Origin: Cerrena zonata | Taxonomy: Eukaryota; Basidiomycota; Agaricomycetes; Polyporales; Cerrenaceae | Direction of reading: 5' to 3' | NCBI GenBank assembly: GCA_038087015.1 | Contig: JASBNA010000033.1 | Span: 434,001-498,000 of the forward strand | Length of the DNA: 64,000 bases | Shown here: piece by piece, positions 9,397-21,400 of the stretch | Layout: each line of letters starts with the position of its first letter | How positions within the stretch are numbered: position 1 is the first letter of the stretch | The notes under the pieces: generated by a model | Seen by the model: the letters and a program-made list of their open reading frames with translations, nothing else | Database searches by the model: none | Told to the model about the DNA's origin: nothing | Position numbers and translations under genes: made by a program

Positions 9397-11250
9397 ATGG
9401 TACCTATTATTACAAATCCATTACAAGCTTCAACCGACAAGGCCATCCCCATTGGAGAATACCTTTTCTTGAGGATAGCTCAGGCCAACCCTAAGCTTAG
9501 GTCGATCTTTGGAGTTCCAGGGGACTTTAATCTTTCGTTAATAGAACATTTATACTGTGATTCCGTTGCCAATCATAAGAATATTCGGTTTCTTAGTTTA
9601 TGTAATGAGCTAAATGCGGCTTATGCTGCTGATGGTTATGCTAAGGCCCTTGAGGGCCTTTCGGTGCTTATTACCACTCTTGGTGTTGGGGAATTGTCTG
9701 CTATCAATGGTATTGCTGGTTCGTTTGTTGAATATTCCCCGGTCTTACATATTGTTGGTACTACTTCTTCAAGACAGGTTGGATATGCTGAATCATCCAA
9801 CTTGCCAGGAGAGGTAAAGAACATCCATCATTTATTACCACTGAAAGATGCCTTGAAACAACCTAACCACGACGTTTATAAAGAAATGGTTCATAACGTG
9901 AGTGTTGTTCAAGAATCATTGAAGGTCGAAGATGAAGAAGAAGTCTTGGTTGAGAAAATCGACCGAGTCTTGAACAAAATCATTAATGAATCCAGACCAG
10001 GCTACTTATTTGTCCCAAGTGATTTGAGTGACTTGCAAATCAGTGAAAGATTTTTATTCAAATACTTTAATAATTCTGAATTGAATAATGAAATGATGTT
10101 GAACGATATTGCCGATCGTATTGTTGAAAAATTATATAAGTCGGCTAGACCATCAATCATTGGTGATTCCTTGATGACTCGATTCAATTTAATGAAACCG
10201 TTTGATGAATTTATTGATAAATTACCAACTAATTTCGTTAAATTATTTGCAACAAATACTTCGAGAATCATTGATGAGTCCAGACCAAATTTCGTTGGAA
10301 CCTATTATGCCAAAATCTCTCCAAATAATGAGATTCGATTCTCTTTGGAAAATGAAACCGACTTGTTAATCACCTTTGGGTATTATAACATCGAAACAAA
10401 TACCGGGGGTTACACGGGGGATTTCAGTAAGATTAGCGACCAAGTAATCATTCACCCTGATTATATCTTTTTGGATGGCGAATACATCTCTTTGCAAAAC
10501 AGTAAGAATGGTGAACGTCAATTTGCCATGAGGGACTTGATGATCAAATTGAATCAAATTTTTGATTCGACCAAATTGAAACACCAATCCAATAACAATA
10601 TCAAATACCAATATAAACCACCAACTTTTTCTGAAAATCTCACCAAAGATATAACCCAAGAAGGTTTAGTTGACTTTTTCAACCACCACTTACAAGAAGA
10701 TGATATCTTGATGGTGGAAACATGCTCCTTCAATTTTGCAATTCCTGATTTGAAATTTCCTCGCGGGGTTAAATTCTTGAATCAAATTTACTATAGCTCT
10801 ATCGGATATGCATTACCAGCAACTTTTGGAGTTTGTGCTGCGGTTAAAGACTTACAAAGTAACCGTAGGGTTATTTTAATCGAGGGTGATGGTTCTGCCC
10901 AAATGACAATCCAAGAATTATCCTCCTTCTTAAGATTTGACGTAACCCCTCCTCAAATCTTCTTACTTAATAATTCGGGTTACACGGTTGAAAGAATCAT
11001 CAAGGGTCCAACAAGATCTTATAACGACATACAAGACAATTGGCAATGGACAAAACTACTCAACTTGTTTGGTGATACCAACAATGATAAACATAATAGT
11101 GCTACTTTGAAATCCATGCAAGAATTAACGGACTATGCAGCAAAATTAACCCACTCCAACAAAATCGAATTCATGGAATTGATTTTACATAAAATGGATG
11201 TTCCTGAACGTTTCAACTACATCTGCGGCCGTAAGCCCATGCCAAACTAA
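9397..11250 (+). CDS. ARO10: phenylpyruvate (2-oxo acid) decarboxylase
   Basis: Thiamine-diphosphate decarboxylase of the Ehrlich pathway. It converts 2-oxo acids from transamination of Phe, Tyr, Trp, Leu and Met to aldehydes, leading to fusel alcohols. The 617-residue product shows FGVPGDFNLSL, the cofactor glutamate in CNELNAAYAADGYA, and the ThDP/Mg motif EGDGSAQMTIQELS with NNSGYT. GPTRSYNDIQ and the divergent middle domain fit Aro10 (S. cerevisiae about 635 residues) better than Pdc1 (563). The ATG at 9397 starts just before the conserved IPIGEYLF segment. The upstream Aro80-type site suggests induction by aromatic amino acids. A pyruvate decarboxylase paralogue is the alternative but fits less well. 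Confidence 0.92.
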   Translation: MVPIITNPLQASTDKAIPIGEYLFLRIAQANPKLRSIFGVPGDFNLSLIEHLYCDSVANHKNIRFLSLCNELNAAYAADGYAKALEGLSVLITTLGVGELSAINGIAGSFVEYSPVLHIVGTTSSRQVGYAESSNLPGEVKNIHHLLPLKDALKQPNHDVYKEMVHNVSVVQESLKVEDEEEVLVEKIDRVLNKIINESRPGYLFVPSDLSDLQISERFLFKYFNNSELNNEMMLNDIADRIVEKLYKSARPSIIGDSLMTRFNLMKPFDEFIDKLPTNFVKLFATNTSRIIDESRPNFVGTYYAKISPNNEIRFSLENETDLLITFGYYNIETNTGGYTGDFSKISDQVIIHPDYIFLDGEYISLQNSKNGERQFAMRDLMIKLNQIFDSTKLKHQSNNNIKYQYKPPTFSENLTKDITQEGLVDFFNHHLQEDDILMVETCSFNFAIPDLKFPRGVKFLNQIYYSSIGYALPATFGVCAAVKDLQSNRRVILIEGDGSAQMTIQELSSFLRFDVTPPQIFLLNNSGYTVERIIKGPTRSYNDIQDNWQWTKLLNLFGDTNNDKHNSATLKSMQELTDYAAKLTHSNKIEFMELILHKMDVPERFNYICGRKPMPN

Positions 11251-11911
11251 CCCCTCCACTAGTTTATCAGAGCAAAGCTATTTGAATAAGTCCTTCAGGC
11301 TCCCAACTCAAATCCAGGTATTCCCTCGATTTGAAAGAAAACGCTTCGGTTGCATACGAACATCTCCACTGTTCGCACTTTAATTCACGCTGCCCTCTCT
11401 GGACCGACGGGCCGATAATGATTTTTTCAAACTAGTACAAACCTTTGTATATTAATTGAATACTCAACCAACATTGTTTGTTGTTCATAGAGAGATGCCA
11501 CTCAATATCAATCGAGATACGAAATAATCAAGCGTTTCTCGCAATAATGTAGCTCCATGTAATAGGAATGGCTCTGCCCTTTTGCATAAGTCCACTTATG
11601 TCCGCAAACAGCCATGTCCAGTCAGGTCCGCAACCTTAATTGAGTTCAATGTCCCAACCTTAATTTGGCACTAAGGTGCAAACCTTAGTGGCGACTGACG
11701 GTTGGGTATTTGAGGGTAGGAATCGGGGTCTTTTCGGATAGGTTCTTATTTTGAATCCTTAAGCTGATCAATTCGCTCTCGGTTGAAGACCTAAGTCGAG
11801 TTTTCCCCACTTCTCAGCTTGTATTACTATTCAGGGTATATATCTATATATATAAGTTTGAAAACCAAGTGGAAGAAGATATCCTTTATTGAATTATAAC
11901 TACTTGCCAAC
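11251..11911. other. FAA2 promoter region
   Basis: Holds repeated AACCTTA elements (see separate entry) and a TATATATAT-rich stretch at about 11838-11853, some 60-75 bp before the next start codon. No gene is seen. Confidence 0.5.
11631..11690. promoter_or_regulatory. cluster of AACCTTA elements with a perfect inverted repeat
   Basis: CAACCTTAATT occurs at 11631 and 11655. CACTAAGGT (11669-11677) and ACCTTAGTG (11682-11690) form a perfect 9-bp inverted repeat with a 4-bp spacer. Four copies of one core in 60 bp suggest a transcription-factor site; the factor is unknown. Confidence 0.5.
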
Positions 11912-14173
11912 ATGACCACGAACGAACAACAAGCTCCCTTGGCTCCAAAAGACTCTCCATACTTGTTTGATCTTAGTAAAACGAATCTTCCAATCGATGA
12001 AGTATTTGACAGATACTTACCGGTTCCAAGAGAGCAGTGTGGAAACTCGGTTCCAATATCTGACACTAAAGAAGAAGGTTACAGTTCGATTTTCCAAAAC
12101 TCTTTCAGTCCAGGTAATGTGAAGGAAGCATTAGCCAAGGAGTTTTTGACGGTTCATTCTTCTATCAGTACTATGTTGAAATATCATTTAGATAAACAAT
12201 GCCTTGGAGTCAGAAAGTATGACCACGATTATCATACCTTGGCTGATGAGTATAGTTATATCACTTATAGAGAAATGAACGAGCAGAAGATCAATCTTGG
12301 ATCGGGTCTTTTGTATTTGCTTCAACATAATCCTTTTAAAGATTCTAGCAAATATAGATCCCATGAAAAGATTGATCGTCATCATTTAGATTTCGACAAA
12401 TATGATGAAAAGGACTTGTCTTTTATTTTAACCATTTTTGGTCCCAATAGACCAGAATGGGTTATAAGTGATGTGATGTGTGCATCATTTTCAATCACCA
12501 ATACTGCGTTATATGATACTTTAGGACCCGATAGTTCGCTTTTCATTTTATCTGAAACCGAATCTCCAGTTGTTGTTGCTTCTAAAAACCATATTCATTC
12601 TTTGATTGATTTGAAGGCCAAAAACCCAGAACAATTAGGTAATTTAATCTCAATTGTATCAATGGATCCTTTAAACTTGAAGACAAACGCTGCAGATCAA
12701 ACTTTGGTGAATTTGGCAAGAAAATATAATATCACTTTATTCGATTTCGAACAAGTTGTCCATGTTGGTAAAATGTTTCCTTCTTTAGAATTACCTCCAA
12801 GACCTGAAAATGTTTTCACCATTAGTTATACCTCGGGTACAAGTGGAAGTAAACCAAAAGGAGTGGTTTTAACTCATAAGAATGCTGCTGGTGGGATTCT
12901 TTTACTTTCGATGAAGAATCCGAAAAATAAAGTTAAAAGAGGTTTTTCATTTTTACCTTTGGCCCATATTTTTGAAAGAGAATTTGTTTGTCTTTACTTG
13001 GTCCATGGTTACACCGTTGGATATCCTCGTCACGGTGGTACTCCTTTGACTTTGATTGATGACTTGAAAAGATTTAAACCTACTCAAATGGCTAATGTTC
13101 CAAGAATCTTAACTAAGTTTGAAAGTGCATTGAAGTCGGCAACTTTTAAGGCTAAGTCTCCAATTGTTTCAAAATTATATACTCATATAATCAATTCAAA
13201 AATTGAATGGCAATCAGAATATGATGGTGCCACAGGTAATCATGCTTTTTATGATAAAGTTTTCATTTCTAAATTACGTAAAGGTTTAGGCTTTGATAAC
13301 ATGGAAACACTCATTACCGGTTCAGCTCCAATATCTCCTTCCACAATTAAATTCTTGAGAGCTGCTTTAAATATCGGAATCATGCAAGGTTATGGATTAA
13401 CCGAAAGTTTTGCAGGGTTTTGTGCTAGTAATCCCTTAGATAAAGACCCCGGATCTTGTGGTCCAACTTATCCAACCACTGAAATCAGAGTGAAAGAAAT
13501 CCCCGAAATGGGTTATACTGCAAATGATCCTCAAGGTGCAAGAGGTGAGTTATTATTAAGAGGTCCTCAAATCTTTCGTGGCTATTTCAACAACGAAGAA
13601 GAAACTTCCAAAGCTCTAGATTCCGATGGCTGGTTTCATACTGGTGATATTGCTTTAATTTCTAAAGACCACGGTAGATTATATATAATAGACCGGGTAA
13701 AGAGTTTTTTCAAGTTAGCTCAGGGGGAATATATCACTCCTGAAAAGGTTGAAAACCAATACTTGTCCAACAACCCTATATTGACCCAATGCTATGTATA
13801 CGGAAACTCCTTACACCATTACTTGGTTGCAGTTATTGGTGTCGATGTTCATGGTATCAAGAAATTTTTGGTTTCCCATTGTGGATTAAAACATGAAGCA
13901 GTCTCCAAACTCTCGGGTGAACTTGTCTTGGAAAACTTAATTAAAAAGGAAAACCGTGTTAAACTTATCCAATACCTCAATAAACATGTCCCCCATTTGC
14001 AAGGTTTTGAAAGAATTCAAAATGTTTATATTGAATTTGAACCTTTGACCGCAGACCGTCAACTTCTCACCCCTACCACTAAAATCAAAAGACCTTTCTG
14101 TGCCAAATTTTTTAAATCTCAACTTGAAAACATGTACGAAGAAGGTCCCATTGGCCATAGATCAAGAATTTAG
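11912..14173 (+). CDS. FAA2: fatty acyl-CoA synthetase, FAA2 type, probably peroxisomal
   Basis: Activates medium/long-chain fatty acids with ATP and CoA for peroxisomal beta-oxidation. The 753-residue product has the AMP-binding signature YTSGTSGSKPKGVVLTH near residue 305, then SFLPLAHIFERE, GSAPISPSTIKFLR, MQGYGLTESFAG and the hinge DRVKSFFKLAQGEYITPEK. Length and motif spacing fit S. cerevisiae Faa2 (744) rather than Faa1/Faa4 (about 700). The C-terminus is SRI, a plausible non-canonical PTS1 peroxisomal signal. CTG-clade yeasts carry several FAA2-like paralogues, so the exact orthologue is not assigned. The ATG at 11912 gives a hydrophilic N-terminus without a signal peptide. Confidence 0.9.
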   Translation: MTTNEQQAPLAPKDSPYLFDLSKTNLPIDEVFDRYLPVPREQCGNSVPISDTKEEGYSSIFQNSFSPGNVKEALAKEFLTVHSSISTMLKYHLDKQCLGVRKYDHDYHTLADEYSYITYREMNEQKINLGSGLLYLLQHNPFKDSSKYRSHEKIDRHHLDFDKYDEKDLSFILTIFGPNRPEWVISDVMCASFSITNTALYDTLGPDSSLFILSETESPVVVASKNHIHSLIDLKAKNPEQLGNLISIVSMDPLNLKTNAADQTLVNLARKYNITLFDFEQVVHVGKMFPSLELPPRPENVFTISYTSGTSGSKPKGVVLTHKNAAGGILLLSMKNPKNKVKRGFSFLPLAHIFEREFVCLYLVHGYTVGYPRHGGTPLTLIDDLKRFKPTQMANVPRILTKFESALKSATFKAKSPIVSKLYTHIINSKIEWQSEYDGATGNHAFYDKVFISKLRKGLGFDNMETLITGSAPISPSTIKFLRAALNIGIMQGYGLTESFAGFCASNPLDKDPGSCGPTYPTTEIRVKEIPEMGYTANDPQGARGELLLRGPQIFRGYFNNEEETSKALDSDGWFHTGDIALISKDHGRLYIIDRVKSFFKLAQGEYITPEKVENQYLSNNPILTQCYVYGNSLHHYLVAVIGVDVHGIKKFLVSHCGLKHEAVSKLSGELVLENLIKKENRVKLIQYLNKHVPHLQGFERIQNVYIEFEPLTADRQLLTPTTKIKRPFCAKFFKSQLENMYEEGPIGHRSRI

Positions 14174-14392
14174 ATATATAGTACTTTAATCAGTACTATT
14201 TGCAATTAGAAATCCGTACATTTTGAACAACAAATTGTAGTGCATATAATGTAGTAGACCCGCGACATCTCTGGATTTTTCTTTTTTTTTTTTTTTCTCT
14301 CAATTTTCACTAAAGAAAAATACTGCTTAAGTCAATTAGTGAGTTCAGTTTGCCTTCATCTATCCATCCAATTTCGCTTATATACAAGTAAA

Positions 14393-15962
<1,570 letters not shown>

Positions 15963-16241
15963 AATTGTCATATGTATTTTATAAACCCTCTCTCTTTGTA
16001 GTTATTTAGATTCTATGTGTATTAGTTTAATTTGAAAAAAAAAAAGTTTTGATTTTTCTACAATACCTTTTTTACAGTAAAGCAAGCTTGGACTATATTG
16101 AAAATGAAGTAAACAAAAAGAAAAGTGTTTGATGGATGTCAAGAAGTAAAAAAGTAATAATTTTTATAAAGGGATAAGAGACAGAAATGGTAATTGAGTA
16201 GCATTGATCCTCAACCAGTCAATCTATATAATGCATGTAAA

Positions 16242-16733
16242 TTAACCACTACCTTTAGTATTTAAGATTAAGGCGATAATCATACCATATAATCCTAAAA
16301 CTTCAGCAAAAATCAATATCAAAACAATACCAACAAATAATCTTGGTTGGTGCATGAATTGTCTCACACCTTCATCACCAACTATCCCAATTGAATAACC
16401 AGAGGCCAAACAAGCGAATCCAACCGCCAATCCACAAGCTAAATGCATAAATCCATTGAAAAGTGAATAGTTTTGAGTGGGAGCCAAACCACCAGCAATC
16501 AAAACAGAAACAACCAACCCATACACTGACAAGATACCCGACATGACAACAGGAATCAAAGATTTCATTATAAGTTCTGGTTTAAAAGTACCAATACCTG
16601 AAATACCAATACCTGACTTAGCAGTACCAATGGCAGCACCAGCACACGATAAAATCATTGCTGCTGCACATCCAGCAAAACCAAAAAAAGGAGCAAAAGC
16701 CGGACTGTACTCGTCTCCCAATGCTTCACTCAT
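16242..16733 (-). CDS. VMA11: V-type H+-ATPase proteolipid subunit c'
   Basis: Integral V0 rotor subunit that carries protons across the vacuolar membrane. The 163-residue, four-helix product reads [18 protein letters not shown], then [20 protein letters not shown] and [20 protein letters not shown]. The glutamate in FAEVLGLYG is the essential proton-carrying residue. [23 protein letters not shown] and a C-terminus in LNTKGSG match Vma11 (c') rather than Vma3 (c) or Vma16 (c''). Divergent from NSL1, with about 216 bp of shared promoter. Starts at ATG 16733; no intron is seen. Confidence 0.95.
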   Translation of the reverse strand: MSEALGDEYSPAFAPFFGFAGCAAAMILSCAGAAIGTAKSGIGISGIGTFKPELIMKSLIPVVMSGILSVYGLVVSVLIAGGLAPTQNYSLFNGFMHLACGLAVGFACLASGYSIGIVGDEGVRQFMHQPRLFVGIVLILIFAEVLGLYGMIIALILNTKGSG

Positions 16734-16841
16734 TATTCTATATGTTTATTCAAAAGTTGAAGTTATAACTATAACACTATCTGTTCCTTAATTAAAGATA
16801 CCTTTTTTTTTTTTTATTAATTCTCTTTCGTTCAAGACCGC

Positions 16842-16877
16842 GCGACAAATGTCGCTGTCCGGTAAACCAAATGTCGC
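16842..16877. promoter_or_regulatory. inverted and direct repeat in the VMA11/NSL1 promoter
   Basis: GCGACA-AA-TGTCGC is a perfect 6-bp inverted repeat (16842-16855). Its right half CAAATGTCGC recurs at 16868-16877, 22 bp on. This is CG-rich within AT-rich DNA and looks like a factor site shared by the two divergent genes; the factor is unknown. Confidence 0.5.
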
Positions 16878-16949
16878 ACGCTCTTCATCTTTTTAAAAGA
16901 AGATCAAAATAATCATAACAACCACAACATTGATAAGGATAAGCAAAGG

Positions 16950-17660
16950 ATGAGTGCCAACCAGAACTACGAGAAGCTACAGCTCTCCAAGCAAGACCTA
17001 CGTTACTTGTTTAGCCAATTGAGAAATGATATCACTAGCAAATTAGATTACCATGTACCGGGGTCGGGGCCTCGAGATCCATTGAAAATGGAGGTTGAAA
17101 ATCAACTTAACCAATTCCTTTTGGAGACATTTGAAATGGCGAAGAATGCCATGGTTATAGACGGACACGACTTGCAGGACCAAGAAATACCAGTGAAAGA
17201 ACTCTTATCTTTAGAAAACATGGAAGAAGTAGCCCCATTTGATACCGAATTGAACAACAGTCTTCGAGAAATCATTGGAGAGGTTGAACGAGAAACCACC
17301 GAGATGACTCGACTTCGTCGCGAGTTGCCCAAGAAGTCCCGTAATGCCTATAGCAAACTCATCAGTGACACCGATATGAACGTTACCATGGCATTAACCA
17401 ATTTGGAAACTGAATCAGAAGAACAAGAAGAGAAAGCTGAATTCACCAACGAGTCGAAACTAAAGGAAATCATCCCCCGAATCGACCATATCATCGAAGA
17501 CTACCAGCAAAGTTTACTCCTGCTCAACGAGTCAAAGAAAACCATCCCGGAAAGAAGAGCAGAGTTGGAGTCCCTTGATGAGTCCATTCAATTCCTCGAA
17601 GCAAGTTATTTGGCACAAAAACATCAGTCTCTGGTACCCCAAAACTCGTCAAGTATATGA
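16950..17660 (+). CDS. NSL1: kinetochore MIND complex subunit Nsl1
   Basis: Component of the Mtw1/MIND complex (Mtw1-Nnf1-Dsn1-Nsl1) linking inner kinetochore to Ndc80. The 236-residue, almost wholly helical product aligns by eye with S. cerevisiae Nsl1: LSKQDLRYLFSQLRNDI at the start, EVENQLNQFLLETFEMA, then VAPFDTELNNSLREIIGEVE and a C-terminal helix ending in a predicted RAELESLDESIQFLE. Length is close to the family (about 216-240). No enzymatic motif or membrane segment is present. Starts at ATG 16950. The family evolves quickly, so assignment rests on order of motifs rather than identity. Confidence 0.82.
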   Translation: MSANQNYEKLQLSKQDLRYLFSQLRNDITSKLDYHVPGSGPRDPLKMEVENQLNQFLLETFEMAKNAMVIDGHDLQDQEIPVKELLSLENMEEVAPFDTELNNSLREIIGEVERETTEMTRLRRELPKKSRNAYSKLISDTDMNVTMALTNLETESEEQEEKAEFTNESKLKEIIPRIDHIIEDYQQSLLLLNESKKTIPERRAELESLDESIQFLEASYLAQKHQSLVPQNSSSI

Positions 17661-18467
17661 AACAGGACCTTATTTAGTTTAGCTTCGTCGTATTCATGAA
17701 TTTTAATGACCCTTAACAAACTTCAATGTAAGCAGGGAACACTCTCGTCGGCTAGCGCAATCGTAAATCATGTACTGAAGCATCACCAGCATATAGCAGC
17801 TTGGTTAGTTGTACTGCTTGAACTGCTTACTTATCCCGACTTACTTATGACTGCTGGAAACTTATCGCCCCAGGAATTGCAAAGGAACGGCAAGAACGAA
17901 TGCAAAAGGCAACCACACACTTCCTCTCACCGTGCGAGTGCTGCAAAACCTTCACCACTGGAGTCGAGGCCTTCTCTTTGTAAATTGGTCAAGTTGAAAG
18001 TCTGAAAAATTTCACTAACAAAAAAAAAAAAAAAAAAAAAAAAAAAGAGAGTTGTTTTGATACGTTCCCAAAACGGAAAGTAAATAACATAAACAACGAA
18101 AAAAACGTAAAACATAAACACAATTAAACAAATATTTCGATTCATCTCTCTTTAATCTCAATTCATTAGGCTAGTTTGGTAATTTTGTGGATGGGTCACA
18201 CTGCTAGCTGAGTAGGAAGTATTCTGTTTCATATATCTATTGGCTTTCTTCTTCATTTTTATCTGCTTAGACTTTTTCTAACTTTTTTTTTTTTTTTTGT
18301 TTTCTATAATCGTTCTAAGTTACCGTCTAATTTCTTTAATCTTATTTATACCCCGGTAGCATCCAAAGCTGTTACATTCGCTCGCTTTCATTCACGCTAG
18401 TCTTTCTTTTATTCTCCTTGCTTTAGATCAAAAGGCTGTTCAATCGGAATAGACGAAATAATCGAGG
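17661..18467. other. IQG1 upstream region
   Basis: About 800 bp without a supportable gene. Contains the A27 tract, a T tract near 18283-18298 and T/C-rich sequence before IQG1. A 99-codon open frame at 17706-18005 has no recognisable features and is not called. Confidence 0.5.
18020..18046 (+). repeat. poly(dA) tract, 27 nt
   Basis: Uninterrupted A27, likely nucleosome-excluding promoter DNA. Confidence 0.9.
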
Positions 18468-21400
18468 ATGGCGGTTAATAATATCGTTTCCAAATACTTG
18501 GAATCTATAGATAATCCGGACGCCGCCCCTGTGCTGCCTTTGAAACCTTCGAATAGGTTCAATGCCTCTCCCACGAAAACCCCGTTAAAACAAACGGGGC
18601 CCCATAAAAACGAAGATGAAGGTGATTTAGATAAGCTTGCCAAACAATTGACGGGTAATCAAAGCTCCACTCCTTCCAAAACTGATTTGCTAAAGAAAAG
18701 ATTCGAATCGGATTCTGCTACCGTTTCCTTTTTCAGAGATCAAAGTAAGGCCAATTCTAATAATAGTAGTCGAAATGGGTCTCCCGGTAAGAAAGTAACA
18801 TCCAATACTCCTAATAATAATAATAATCCCATAACAGTCAATGATGATGCTGATGCTGACGACGAAACCCCAAGTTGGGCTAAGGGTAATTACCGTGATA
18901 TCTTAAGTAAAACCCCAAAAAGAACCAATGGTAGAGTTAATAATCAAGTAGATGAGTTGAAAACTCCTGCAAATAAAGTTACTCGCCAGTTTGATACCTC
19001 TCCACTTAAACAGAATAATTTAAATAATACCCCGTCCCCTAATAAACCTAATGGACTTCATACCCCTGCAAATTTCACCCATACCGCTAAAAAATTTGGT
19101 GGATCATTTGGTAGAATCGATACCCCAACTGATTTAGGTTCTACTATAACCAGAAACACTCGTCTTGAACCAAGAACTCCATCTCCCCAAAAACAAAAAC
19201 AATCTTCTCCAAGAAACTATCTAGCTTCTCCTGGTAGTGCTACTTCCAGAGATTCTCCCGGTTACGAATATTTATGTCGTATTCTTGCCATCAAAAATTG
19301 GATGGAACCTATAATACAAGAAGAAATTAATCAAGATCCAGTTGAATTAATATCTTATATCAGAAACGGTATCCATCTCGCTAAATTATCTAAAGCAGTC
19401 CTTGGAACGACTAAAAAAATATTTACAAATGATTCAAGATTACAATTTCAACATACTGATAATATCAATCAATTTTTTTACCTTTTGAAAAGAAAAAATG
19501 TTCCAGATCTTTTCAGATTTGAGTTAACTGATTTATATGACGCTAAAAATGTTCCGAAAGTTTGGTTTTGTTTACACGCTTTAAGTTATATTCTTGCGAA
19601 AACTAATCCAGGTTATGGTTATATTGAAGATCTTGTGGATCAAGTTGATTTCACTGAAGATGAAATAAGAGCTGCAAACAGAGCCTTGGTTGGTTGCAGT
19701 TTACCAAATTTCACTAGTGTCGATACTGGTGACACTTATGAAGAAGAACCACCAGTTGTACCCAAACCTGTTTTCCAATTTCCTAAAACCCCTGCTAATC
19801 CTACTCACTCAACTATTGAAGATGATCATCAACATTTACCTGGTAGAGATGTAGCAGTTTCGAGTAAACAATACTCTGAACGTCCTAAACCAACCATGGT
19901 TGATAAATGTGTTGAAACTGAGTTGGAAAATCCTTTCCATTTGAGTAGATCAAGAACTATTGATAAGTCTGTTGATGCTAGCTTTAGTGATCTGCTCAGG
20001 TCCTCTACTTCTAAAAAAGTTGAAAGAGATGTCCAAACTAGTCCAATCCGCCCAAAATATCAAGACGTTGCTACAAGTCCTATTAAAAATAATAGATCAA
20101 GTGTTACTAATCGTTATGAAAAATACTTACAAGAAACAAACCAAACTGAAGAATCAAATGCTGATACAAGTAGAGACTCAATTAATAGGAACGCATCTAG
20201 TAGGATCAAAGATCATCATAAAGCCATTTATAATTCATTGGATTATACTTATAATCCATTATATACCCCCGAAATTGACGATCACATTGATAATATAATC
20301 AAAGTTCAAGCTTTAGCAAAAGGTGCCAGCTTCCGTTATAAAATGTTCATCGACCGTATTCTCTTGAAGTCATATGAAGAAGAGTTTACAGTGTTCTGTT
20401 CCGTCATAAGAGGTAATGCTTCTCGTCGTAGAACCATTGATTGCAAACGTGACGACTTAATAGTTTTTGAAGATGAAATTATCCAATTACAAGCAATCGC
20501 CAGAAGAAAATTGTTTAATTCTAAATCTAAAGTCGATTTCTCTGATTCTGAGAAAGCAATTGTGCTACTTCAAGCCATTATTCGTGGAAGAATTGAAAGA
20601 CTCAGGGTGGAAAATACCAAGAATGATATTGTGCTGGCTACTTCTAATGTCATTGAATTTCAAACTGTTATCAGAAGAAATAAGATTCATTCTAAATCAT
20701 CGGTAATTTTAGATAACATTGATTATATTGAAGATAGTGTTTTATCACTTCAATCCGTTGCTCGTCGTATCCTCTATCAAAGACAAACCAATAATAGTAT
20801 CATTTCTGGTTTAGCTAATAGTGGTGGTATTGTTCAATTACAGTCTCTTATCCGTGGTAACAAAACCAGAATCGAATGTTTTAGAGTCTTGAGAGGTATG
20901 TTTAGGGCTTCTACAATGATTGCTGACCTTCAAAGTATTGCAAGAGGTGGAATTGCTAGAACCAAGTTGTGTAATAATGTTTTGATTACTTTGATGGGTC
21001 AAGATGATAGAATGAACGAACTTTTCGCTAAAGTTAGAGGTAATGCTATCAGAAGAAGATTCAACTGGCAAAAACAAGTTTTGTATTTCTACGAAGAAGA
21101 ACAAATTTTACCACTTCAATCCAAATTTAGAGGAATTTTAAGTAGGTTTAAAAGAGAAATCATTCTTGACGATATTTATACTGAAATTGGTTCAGTGATC
21201 GATTTGCAAAGTCGTATTAGAGGGTTTAAAATCCGTAGGGAAATTGTCTCCATGTTCAATTATTATACTATGAATCTAGATAAGGTTATCCGTGCTCAAG
21301 CAATGATTAAAAGTAAATTTACACAAAGGGCTTATAAATCATTACTTAATATGAAAAACCCACCATTATCGGTAATTCAGAGATTCGCTTCATTATTGAC

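Noticed and set aside
17706..18005. 99-codon open frame downstream of NSL1
   Set aside because: No start-context support, no motifs, low-complexity Leu/Ser/Lys content and no recognised homology; looks like chance.
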